The notes beneath the pieces are model-generated. The model made no database searches. It saw only the letters and a list, made by a program, of their open reading frames with translations, and was not told the DNA's origin. Positions 26,066-33,852 of a stretch of 64,000 bases of DNA are shown here, piece after piece. Positions within the stretch are counted from its first letter, which is position 1; each line of letters begins with the position of its first letter. Position numbers and translations under genes: made by a program. Source of the stretch: Pontixanthobacter aestiaquae (GTDB lineage: Bacteria > Pseudomonadota > Alphaproteobacteria > Sphingomonadales > Sphingomonadaceae); NCBI RefSeq assembly GCF_009827455.1, contig NZ_WTYZ01000001.1:2737001-2801000 (forward strand), in the 5' to 3' direction.

Positions 26066-26827
26066 CTACTTGCCCTTCCAGTTCGGCGCACGCTTTTCGG
26101 CAAAGGCCAGCGATCCTTCGCGTGCATCTTCGGACATAAACACTTGGGGGAGCAGTTCAGCCTGCTTGGCGTAGCGCTCATCCAATGCCCAGCCGCGCGA
26201 TTCGACGATGATCTGCTTGGAGACCTTCACCGCCAGCGGACCGTTTGCGGTGATAGACGCCGCCAATTCCTTGGCCGCTGTCAACGCATCACCATCGGTC
26301 ACACGGTTCACCAAACCAAGCTCATAGGCACGCGCGGTATCGATAAAGTCACCGGTCAGTGCGAGTTCCATCGCGACTTTCGGCGAGATAAGATCGGGCA
26401 GTTTCATCAGGCCGCCAGCGGCAGCAGCCAGGCCGCGCTTCGCTTCGGGAATGCCGAATTTCGCAGTGTCTTTTGCAACGATCAGATCGCAGGCGATCAT
26501 CAATTCCATACCGCCTGCCAGCGCGTAGCCTTCAACTGCAGCGATCAATGGCTTCGCCGGGCCTTTCTCTGTCAGACCGCCAAATCCGCGGCCGGGAACC
26601 GAAGGACTTTCGCCTTTAAGGAAGCCCTTCAAATCCATGCCCGAGCAGAATGTCCCGCCGGCCCCTGTCAGAATCCCAACCCGCAGATCGTCCGACGCAT
26701 CCAGATGGTCCAGCGCCGCCGCAATCGCTTCGGACGCCGCTTTGGTCATCGCGTTTTTTGCCTCGGGACGGTTGATCGTGATGATCAGAATTCCGTCTTC
26801 TTCTTGGGTCAGCACTTCGTCGGTCAT
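26066..26827 (-). CDS. Enoyl-CoA hydratase/isomerase family protein
   Basis: 253 residues from the ATG at 26827, which has a GGAGAGAG ribosome site; a longer frame upstream has no such site. The crotonase fold is clear: LTGAGGTFCSGMDLKG forms the oxyanion hole, and AVEGYALAGGMELMIACDLIVA the second part. The glutamate equivalents are near GIPEAKRGL. It hydrates or isomerises trans-enoyl-CoA esters. It is co-transcribed with the racemase and divergent from the thiolase, so it belongs to the acyl-CoA catabolic block. Confidence 0.93.
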   Translation of the reverse strand: MTDEVLTQEEDGILIITINRPEAKNAMTKAASEAIAAALDHLDASDDLRVGILTGAGGTFCSGMDLKGFLKGESPSVPGRGFGGLTEKGPAKPLIAAVEGYALAGGMELMIACDLIVAKDTAKFGIPEAKRGLAAAAGGLMKLPDLISPKVAMELALTGDFIDTARAYELGLVNRVTDGDALTAAKELAASITANGPLAVKVSKQIIVESRGWALDERYAKQAELLPQVFMSEDAREGSLAFAEKRAPNWKGK

Positions 26828-26948
26828 TTGTCTCTCTCCGCAATAGGATATGGGGCGAACCTCTTGCCGCCATCGCTTGACCAACATATATAACTAGGTG
26901 AACTAACTTGTCACCACACTTTTACACGCATCAAAGGAACCCGACATC

Positions 26949-28214
26949 ATGGCCGAAGCCTATATCATCGACGCAGTGCGCACCCCGCGCGGAATCGGAA
27001 AAGTCGGCAAAGGCTCGCTCGCAAACGAGCACCCGCAGCATCTGGCCGCGACGGTTTTGAAAGCGCTGAAGGATCGCAATAATCTCGACACCAGCACGGT
27101 CGACGATGTAATCTGGTCGACCTCAACGCAGGACGGCAAGCAAGCGGGCGATCTGGGCCGGATGGCGGCGCTCGATGCGGGCTATGACATTACCTCCAGC
27201 GGCACCACGCTCGACCGGTTCTGCGGCGGCGGTATCACCACCGTGAATTTCGCAGCGGCGCAAATTATGTCCGGTATGGAAGACTGCGTTGTCGCGGGCG
27301 GCACCGAGATGATGAGCCTGACCGCCGAAATGACCAAAGAGAAGATGGCTGCGGGTCTGAAGCCGCCAATGATGGGCAGCTATAACGAGCGGCTGCAAAC
27401 CGTACATCCGCAATCGCACCAAGGTATTTGCGGCGATGCGATTGCGTCCATGGAAGGTTACAGCCGGGAGGATCTGGACGAGGTTGGCTATCGCAGCCAG
27501 CAGCGCGCCGATGCCGCGATCAAAGCCGGCAAATTCGACAAGAGCATTGTTCCGGTAGTCGATGATGAAGGCAATGTGATCCTCGATAAAGACGAATATC
27601 CGCGCCCCCAGACAACGCGCGAAGGTCTGGCACAGCTGGAGCCCGCCTTCACCAAGATCGCGAACATTCCGCTCGATGCGAAAGGCACGACTTTCGCCGG
27701 GCTGGTAAACCAGAAATATCCTGGTCTGGAGATCAGGCACTTCCACCATGCAGGCAACAGTTCCGGCGTGGTCGATGGCGCTGCAGGCGTCCTCGTTACC
27801 TCGGAAGACTATGCGAAAAAGAACGGCCTCAAGCCGCGCGCCCGCATCGTCGCCACCGCCAATATGGGCGATGATCCGACCCTGATGCTCAATGCACCGG
27901 TCCCGGCGGCAAAGAAAGTTCTGGCCAAGGCCGGTCTGACCAAGGACGATATCGATCTGTGGGAAATCAACGAAGCATTTGCGGTCGTCGCGCATAAATT
28001 CGTCACCGATCTTGGTCTCAGCTGGGACAATGTGAACGTCAATGGCGGTTCGATTGCGCTGGGCCACCCAATCGGTGCAACAGGCTCCATCTTGATCGGA
28101 ACGATCCTAGACGAATTGGAGCGCACCGGCGGCCGCTATGGCCTGGTGACGATGTGCGCAGCGGGCGGAATGGCCCCGGCAATCATTATCGAGCGGGTCG
28201 AAGACTTCGTTTAA
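26949..28214 (+). CDS. Acetyl-CoA acetyltransferase (thiolase)
   Basis: 421 residues. The catalytic residues are C92 (TTLDRFCGGGITTV), H373 (GHPIGATG) and C403 (MCAAGGMAPA). It cleaves 3-ketoacyl-CoA with CoA, or condenses two acetyl-CoA. It is longer than classical biosynthetic thiolases (about 392) and fits the degradative class seen in alphaproteobacteria. It is divergent from the hydratase and racemase. The start ATG lies 16 bases downstream of AAAGGAAC. Confidence 0.95.
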   Translation: MAEAYIIDAVRTPRGIGKVGKGSLANEHPQHLAATVLKALKDRNNLDTSTVDDVIWSTSTQDGKQAGDLGRMAALDAGYDITSSGTTLDRFCGGGITTVNFAAAQIMSGMEDCVVAGGTEMMSLTAEMTKEKMAAGLKPPMMGSYNERLQTVHPQSHQGICGDAIASMEGYSREDLDEVGYRSQQRADAAIKAGKFDKSIVPVVDDEGNVILDKDEYPRPQTTREGLAQLEPAFTKIANIPLDAKGTTFAGLVNQKYPGLEIRHFHHAGNSSGVVDGAAGVLVTSEDYAKKNGLKPRARIVATANMGDDPTLMLNAPVPAAKKVLAKAGLTKDDIDLWEINEAFAVVAHKFVTDLGLSWDNVNVNGGSIALGHPIGATGSILIGTILDELERTGGRYGLVTMCAAGGMAPAIIIERVEDFV

Positions 28215-28282
28215 CCCTTGGATATGGTCCTTGAGTTTAGTCCTTGGTTTTGGACCCAAGCCGAAAGCCTGACCAAATATCG

Positions 28283-28316
28283 AAGGGCGCGGGTACCGGC
28301 GGGTTCCGCGCCCTTT
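28283..28316. terminator. Bidirectional terminator after thiolase
   Basis: A 10-bp stem AAGGGCGCGG/CCGCGCCCTT with a 13-base loop lies between the convergent thiolase and hypothetical gene. The A/T flanks are short on both sides. Confidence 0.6.
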
Positions 28317-28320
28317 CGAA

Positions 28321-29460
28321 TTACTTCGACAAGCCCGAGATAAAGCGCTTCAGGTCTTTCCAGCCCTTTTTGACGGCATCCTCTGCAGACTCAAACGCAT
28401 CTTCGATCTCGTCCTTGAAATGCTCCCAGTCGCTCTCAAGCGAATCCTCGAAATCGCCGATATGCTTCTCGAAATATGCCTCGAGTAATGCGCGTTCTTT
28501 CGCCTCGACATCCTTGCCTGCATGGAACGGCCGTCCGTCATAATATTGCGGCGATGTTCCCTCGCCATCGGGAGAGCCATGATCTGCATCTATCGAGCGC
28601 CGCCATGTTTCCGCATGCGTGTACCACTCACAGCCATCGACCGCTTCGGGTGCGGTGAACCAGACATTCCAAGATAGCATGTTGCCTGGCGCCAGCAGAT
28701 TGCCGGAGCCAAGATTGAAGATGTCGAGCACGAGCTGATTGAAATCATCAACCATTGCGCAACCGGATTTGAAGTGCTCGTTGATCTGTACATCGATGTT
28801 CCCGACGTCCCACGCTTCATCATCATGCCGCGCGAACTCCGGGATTTTGAACCATGTTGTCAGGCCGCCACTGAGATGGAAGACGGGTTGCTCGGGGTCG
28901 CCCCGCTTGGACGTTTTGACACGGATCGCATTCGCTTTCTTGTCAGGGAACGGCAGGTTTCTGCTCTCGAAGAACTTCGCGAGCAACGCATAGGCGAGAC
29001 TGTCGAGCCCGCTCGGGCTGAACCAAATTTTCCCCTCGACCGTCATATCGGCGGCCATTGAATGCGAGTCTTCCGTGACCGCGGGGCCGCGCGCGTCTTC
29101 ATCGACCCAGCCGCGCTGGCTTGTGACAGTGACCTCAACATTGAGCGCTCCGAAAAGTGGCGAGACAATGCCTTGCTGCGGACAGATAATCGAATAGACG
29201 CGGCCCTCTCTGGTGTAGCCGATGCGCGAAATCTGCGGCGCAAACATCTGATAGCACCGCGACGCCGGATCGCCGGGCACGGTTTCCCAGCTGAATTGCG
29301 GCCATTTCACGTGCTGCGAACGCTCAAGCTTCTCGATATTGGCCATATTGTCGAGCAGTGGCAGCGACGACAAATCAGGATCGGGATAGGCGAAAGCCGG
29401 ATTGGATTGGGCAAATCCGCCAACCCAGCCGGGGAGCGGCGCTGTCTTGATATCGGTCAC
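28321..29460 (-). CDS. Hypothetical protein, 379 residues
   Basis: No family recognised. It starts at GTG with an AGGAGA ribosome site. The body is soluble and rich in Trp, Phe and acidic residues, with no signal peptide. The last ~60 residues are an amphipathic, acidic helical tail (from EKHIGDFEDSLESDWEHF). A small-molecule or lipid-related role is possible given the divergent phospholipase C-like gene, but this is only neighbourhood evidence. The codon use looks native. Confidence 0.72.
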   Translation of the reverse strand: MTDIKTAPLPGWVGGFAQSNPAFAYPDPDLSSLPLLDNMANIEKLERSQHVKWPQFSWETVPGDPASRCYQMFAPQISRIGYTREGRVYSIICPQQGIVSPLFGALNVEVTVTSQRGWVDEDARGPAVTEDSHSMAADMTVEGKIWFSPSGLDSLAYALLAKFFESRNLPFPDKKANAIRVKTSKRGDPEQPVFHLSGGLTTWFKIPEFARHDDEAWDVGNIDVQINEHFKSGCAMVDDFNQLVLDIFNLGSGNLLAPGNMLSWNVWFTAPEAVDGCEWYTHAETWRRSIDADHGSPDGEGTSPQYYDGRPFHAGKDVEAKERALLEAYFEKHIGDFEDSLESDWEHFKDEIEDAFESAEDAVKKGWKDLKRFISGLSK

Positions 29461-29682
29461 TACTTCGTCTCCTGTTGAAAAACGGATGTCTTACGAAGCG
29501 ACCTGAAAGCGCGCATTCTTATGCGTCGCGCCATTGTCTAAGTAATTCGATCATCTCGATATTGTATGCTTACGACAAAGGCGAAGGTTCGCGGTCAAGT
29601 TCGTCATCGATCAATTGTCGTTTCGGTCCAATATTATTGCCGTCAACCAAATATCTTACCCACACATCAAGGAGCGAATATA

Positions 29683-31173
29683 ATGGCAGATTCCAACAGT
29701 CCGATTGAGCACGTCTTTGTATTGATGCTCGAAAATCGATCATTCGACCATCTATTCGCATTGTCCGGAATTCCCGGCATTACCGCAGCCAAACCCAACG
29801 ATCCCGAGTTCAGCAACGAGCTGAACGGCGACACATATTACTTCACCGGCAATGCTCCCGAACAAATGCCGACCGACCCGCTCCACGGCTTCGATGCTGT
29901 TGTTGAACAACTGACCACGACTGGCAAATTCATCTACAAGCAGCCTTATCCCGAGCGGAACAATGGCGGCTTCGCAGCAAGCTATGCGACCACGAGCACA
30001 CGGGAAAATCCGCTCACCAAAGAACAGATCAATTGGGTGATGGCCGGTGCGGTACCCAGCCAGATCCCCGCGACTATAGAGCTCGCGAAGTCCTTCACAT
30101 TGTGCGACCATTGGTATTCGTCACTACCCGGCCCGACATGGCCCAACCGGTTCTTTCTGCACGGCGCGTCATCGATGGGTTTCGACTTTTCGCCGACACC
30201 GAAAGAACTGTTGGAGTGGGAAGACCCCTTCGGCGGGATCCAATATTCCAATGGTTCGGTGTTCGATGCGATGGGGCATGGCAACTGGCGCATCTATCAA
30301 GACCGCCGCGGCCCGATTTCTGGCCAGATTCCCAATGTGGGCGCTTTGAAAGGGCTATCGCTGTTCGATGTGCACAATCTCAAACACCTCGAGCATGATC
30401 TTAGGAAAGGGTACGACAAGAAATACACTTTCATCGAACCGGCTTACGGCAATATCCTCGATAACAGCTACGAAGGCGGGACATCGCAGCATCCGATGGA
30501 CAGCCTGGCCGGCGGGGATGCGTTGGTGGCCGAAGTGTATAATGCCATCCGCAATTCGCCCGTCTGGGAGAAAAGCCTGTTGCTGATCACCTATGACGAA
30601 CATGGCGGTTTCTACGACAGCCAGCCGCCAGTGCCGATGCCAGCACCTGGCGATTATGATCCGGCCAATCCGCCTTATGGCGGTAACGGCTTCGACTTCA
30701 CGCTCAGCGGTGTCCGCGTCCCTGCGATCATTGTCTCGCCATGGGCAGCAAAGGGCGCTGTCGACAACACAATATACGATCACAGCTCAGTGGCTGCGAC
30801 GCTCACCGAGCTGTTCGGGATGAAAACGCTGACCGATCGTGACAAAGCAGCCAACAATCTGACGCCGCAACTGACCGATACATGCCGTACCGACTGCCCG
30901 CAGAATATTCAGGGCGCGGCAATGCCGAGCGCCGTCACCGAAGCGGAAAAACCGCTGAGCGAACACAAGTCAAAGCAGGTCTTGGCCGACCGGGGCAAGC
31001 TCGGCGGTGCTGTTCATGCGATAGAGAAAACGCTGCGCGATCGCGGACTGAAGCGCAACCATCAAGCACAGAACATCCCCAAAAATGGTGTATTCACGAT
31101 GGCTGAAGCAGATGCCTATTTGCGGAAGAATATGGAACTCATCGACCAAGAACGCGCCAACCACGACGCATGA
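29683..31173 (+). CDS. Phospholipase C / acid phosphatase-like phosphoesterase
   Basis: 496 residues from the ATG at 29683, which has AAGGAG at the right distance; a longer frame upstream is not supported. It is a member of the alkaline-phosphatase-like phosphoesterase family (phosphocholine phospholipase C, AcpA). Signs are VFVLMLENRSFDHLF, the metal-ligand region CDHWYSSLPGPTWPNRFFLHG, LLITYDEHGGFYD and RVPAIIVSPWA with YDHSSV. There is no signal peptide, so it appears cytoplasmic or uses another route. The C-terminal 100 residues are charged helices. It ends 10 bases before the convergent reductase. Confidence 0.88.
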   Translation: MADSNSPIEHVFVLMLENRSFDHLFALSGIPGITAAKPNDPEFSNELNGDTYYFTGNAPEQMPTDPLHGFDAVVEQLTTTGKFIYKQPYPERNNGGFAASYATTSTRENPLTKEQINWVMAGAVPSQIPATIELAKSFTLCDHWYSSLPGPTWPNRFFLHGASSMGFDFSPTPKELLEWEDPFGGIQYSNGSVFDAMGHGNWRIYQDRRGPISGQIPNVGALKGLSLFDVHNLKHLEHDLRKGYDKKYTFIEPAYGNILDNSYEGGTSQHPMDSLAGGDALVAEVYNAIRNSPVWEKSLLLITYDEHGGFYDSQPPVPMPAPGDYDPANPPYGGNGFDFTLSGVRVPAIIVSPWAAKGAVDNTIYDHSSVAATLTELFGMKTLTDRDKAANNLTPQLTDTCRTDCPQNIQGAAMPSAVTEAEKPLSEHKSKQVLADRGKLGGAVHAIEKTLRDRGLKRNHQAQNIPKNGVFTMAEADAYLRKNMELIDQERANHDA

Positions 31174-31183
31174 TATCGGTGGC

Positions 31184-32806
31184 TTAGACTGCGTCGTTTT
31201 CGCGGTTCACATGGCTCCAGATCGCTGAGACAACCACAGAGCCTTCCCCCACACCGGATGCCACGCGTTTTACTGATCCCGCGCGGACATCGCCGACCGC
31301 AAATATGCCCTCTGCCGATGTCTGGTACGGTGATCCGTTTCCTGCGGCGTCGCCGGTCTTCACGAACCCCTTTTCGTCCAGATCGACGAGGCCAGACAGC
31401 CAATCGGTATTGGGCGCGGCACCGACCATGATGAACAGGCCGCCGCAATCCATTGTCTCTGACCCATTGGGTGTCTGAAGATCGATACGCTCAAGCCAAT
31501 TATCGCCATGCAGGCACGAAACCTGCGTATTGTAGTGGATTGTGATGGCCGGATCGGCCTCAAGCCTGTCGCGCAAATAGGACGACATGGACTCGGCCAG
31601 ACTGTCACCGCGGATCAGCAGATGTACATGCTTGGCGGAACGCGAGAGATACATCGCCGCCTGCCCCGCCGAATTACCGCCGCCAATGATCGCAACGGGC
31701 TTTTTATGGCAAAAGCGCGATTCCATGTCCGTTGCAGCATAGAACACGCCCGCACCTTCGAAATCTTCACGGCCTTCGAGTGGCAGTTTGCGATATTGGA
31801 CACCGGTTGCAACCAATACGGCCTTTGCGCAGATAATCTGGCCGGCATCCAGAGTAGCACAGAAAGACCCGTCTTCGCGCTTCTCAAGCGCCTCGACCCG
31901 GCGCGGCATGGCAAAGCGGGTGCCGAATTTCATCGCCTGTATCTGCCCGCGATAGGTAAGGTCAGCTCCGGAAATCCCGGTCGGGAACCCCATATAGTTT
32001 TCGATCCGGCTTGACGTCCCCGCCTGCCCGCCAATCGCAACGTCCTCGATTACCAGCGCGCACAGCCCTTCCGCCCCGCAATAGACCGCAGCAGCGATGC
32101 CCGCTGGCCCGCCGCCAACGATTAGCACATCGACATCAAGGTCGTCATCGATATCAAGATCGAGACCGATCAATTGCGCCACTTTGCGCGGTGTCGGAGC
32201 TTCTACAACATGGTCTTTGGCGAAGATAACCGAGGGCTTTTTCTCGGACAGATCGCATAGCCTTACGGTTTCTTCGCAATCGCCGTCCATAGAGTAAGAC
32301 TGGAAAGGAATGCGATTGCGCGAGAGGAAGCTTGCAACCTCTTGCACTTTGGCATCCTGTTCCGCACCAATCAGTTTGATAGAACTGCGATGGTCTTCGA
32401 ACTGGCGGCGGCGGCGCGCAGAAAATACGGTGATCACATGATCCGACAGCTCGGGAATGTCGCTCATCAATTGGAGCATATCCTCGCGCGGTGCTTCGAG
32501 AGTGATCGTGTCTTTGGCCGCGCGCATGGGAATGGTGAATGTACCGGCATTGAGGAAAGCGATCTCGCCCATGAATTGAGTGGGGCCGAGCGAGGATTCA
32601 ATCCAGCGTTCATCCGTATACGGATTCACAATCTCGATTTCGCCATCTAACACATAGACAAAGCGATCCATCGCATCGCCAACCTCGACCACCATTTCGC
32701 CAGCCGTATAACTCTTTTCTGCAGCGATTTCGCGTAACGCGGCGACATGATCATCAGCCAGTGGCTGGCGTTTCATTTCTTCGAGATTGGCGCCAATCGA
32801 TTCCAT
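31184..32806 (-). CDS. Thioredoxin-reductase-like flavoprotein with cNMP-binding domain
   Basis: 540 residues. An N-terminal cyclic-nucleotide-binding domain (about 15-135) precedes a glutaredoxin/thioredoxin-like insert (about 145-215, IPFQSYSMDGDCEETVRLC). A FAD/NADPH two-domain reductase follows (about 225-540: VLIVGGGPAGIAAA, VAIIGGGNSAGQAA, VGAAPNTDWL, GIFAVGDVRAGSVKRVASGVGEGS). The redox CxxC of thioredoxin reductases is absent; that position reads ATDMESRFCHKK. The enzyme therefore belongs to the cNMP-TrxR-like group of unsettled function. It is the last gene of the isoprenoid/FAD run, 67 bases downstream of the polyprenyl synthase. Confidence 0.9.
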   Translation of the reverse strand: MESIGANLEEMKRQPLADDHVAALREIAAEKSYTAGEMVVEVGDAMDRFVYVLDGEIEIVNPYTDERWIESSLGPTQFMGEIAFLNAGTFTIPMRAAKDTITLEAPREDMLQLMSDIPELSDHVITVFSARRRRQFEDHRSSIKLIGAEQDAKVQEVASFLSRNRIPFQSYSMDGDCEETVRLCDLSEKKPSVIFAKDHVVEAPTPRKVAQLIGLDLDIDDDLDVDVLIVGGGPAGIAAAVYCGAEGLCALVIEDVAIGGQAGTSSRIENYMGFPTGISGADLTYRGQIQAMKFGTRFAMPRRVEALEKREDGSFCATLDAGQIICAKAVLVATGVQYRKLPLEGREDFEGAGVFYAATDMESRFCHKKPVAIIGGGNSAGQAAMYLSRSAKHVHLLIRGDSLAESMSSYLRDRLEADPAITIHYNTQVSCLHGDNWLERIDLQTPNGSETMDCGGLFIMVGAAPNTDWLSGLVDLDEKGFVKTGDAAGNGSPYQTSAEGIFAVGDVRAGSVKRVASGVGEGSVVVSAIWSHVNRENDAV

Positions 32807-32873
32807 GATGCGAGCCCTTCAAACGCGTTGCAGCCTCACTCTAAAGCAGCACGCCTTTAGAGCAAGCTGGCAG

Positions 32874-33824
32874 TTAGCGCCGGGAAAGCTCCCGCGTGTA
32901 GTCCACCAGTTCTTCGAGCACTTTGGGATCTTTGGTTTTGGTCTGCGCCTGCCATTTCGCGTCGACAGCCAGTTTGTCCAGATGGGCGTCGGCAGCGGGC
33001 AATTGCTTGATCATCGCGTGTTTGATCTGCTCCAGTTCAGCAGGAGAAGGATTTTCCTTGCAGAACATATCGCAAATCGCCCTGTCCTGAATTGCCAGCG
33101 AAGCAGGTAGCGTCAGGATGCCGTCGCGCAGATCTTCTTCACCGCCGCCGCCAAGTCCCTCCAGCCCCTTCACATCGCCGACATCGTCGCAGCCGTGATA
33201 AACCATGCCGATCAGCCGCCCGAATTTGCGAAGGCTGTCATCGCGCGTCGCAAGGCACGCACATGTTTCGAACATCGATCCGGTATCTTCCCCCGCAATC
33301 TCTTCCCAGTCGGCCACCCCCAGCGGCTGACGGCGCAGACGCCATTGCGCGCATTCGGCCACGCCCAGACGCTTGACCAGATCGGCAAACAGCCGGATGT
33401 CATGCGGGTCTTCCGCCGACATATCGAAGCCCTCGGCTACGATGAAACCGGACGCCATCAATGCCGGCAATTGGCCGAACTTTGCATGCAGCGAAGGTAT
33501 TCCGCGCCGCTCGTCCGAATGGTCGAGAATATCATCCACAATCAATGTCATATTGTGCATCATTTCGAGCACAGCAGCAGAACGGATCATCCTGTCCGGA
33601 ATTTCCGCCTCAACGCCGTTTGTGGCACGGTAGCAACCGAAGATCGTCAGTGGTCGGAAATATTTGGATCCTTCGACAAATTGCCATTCGAGCAAAGGCT
33701 TCAGATCAGGCTCGACGCTGTCGATCCAACTGTTGAGCCATGTGCGGACACGGTCCATCTCCTCGACGAAGCCAAGGTCCGACACGATGCCCGCAGTGAC
33801 TGTATCCAAGCCTGAATTGTTCAA
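32874..33824 (-). CDS. Polyprenyl (isoprenyl diphosphate) synthase
   Basis: Trans-isoprenyl diphosphate synthase, about 316 residues if translation begins at the TTG at 33824, which has GAGGGG upstream. An ATG at 33914 would overlap the upstream gene by 62 bases. The first aspartate motif is DDILD (LIVDDILDHSDERRG) and the second is DDVGD (YHGCDDVGDVKGLEG). The FRPLTIFGC region fits substrate binding. It joins IPP to an allylic diphosphate. Chain length cannot be told. It shares an operon with two FAD oxidoreductases. Confidence 0.9.
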   Translation of the reverse strand: MNNSGLDTVTAGIVSDLGFVEEMDRVRTWLNSWIDSVEPDLKPLLEWQFVEGSKYFRPLTIFGCYRATNGVEAEIPDRMIRSAAVLEMMHNMTLIVDDILDHSDERRGIPSLHAKFGQLPALMASGFIVAEGFDMSAEDPHDIRLFADLVKRLGVAECAQWRLRRQPLGVADWEEIAGEDTGSMFETCACLATRDDSLRKFGRLIGMVYHGCDDVGDVKGLEGLGGGGEEDLRDGILTLPASLAIQDRAICDMFCKENPSPAELEQIKHAMIKQLPAADAHLDKLAVDAKWQAQTKTKDPKVLEELVDYTRELSRR

Positions 33825-33852
33825 CTCAGCACCCCTCTGATTAATCGATACA

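Noticed and set aside
25061..26893. Long open frame on the plus strand (610 residues) through the racemase and hydratase genes
   Set aside because: It is antisense to two clearly recognised enzymes and has no family motifs; high-GC codon bias leaves this frame open.
32839..32862. Terminator from the CTCTAAA/TTTAGAG hairpin between the prenyl synthase and the reductase-like gene
   Set aside because: It is a short AT-rich stem with no U tract; more likely chance or a weak processing site.
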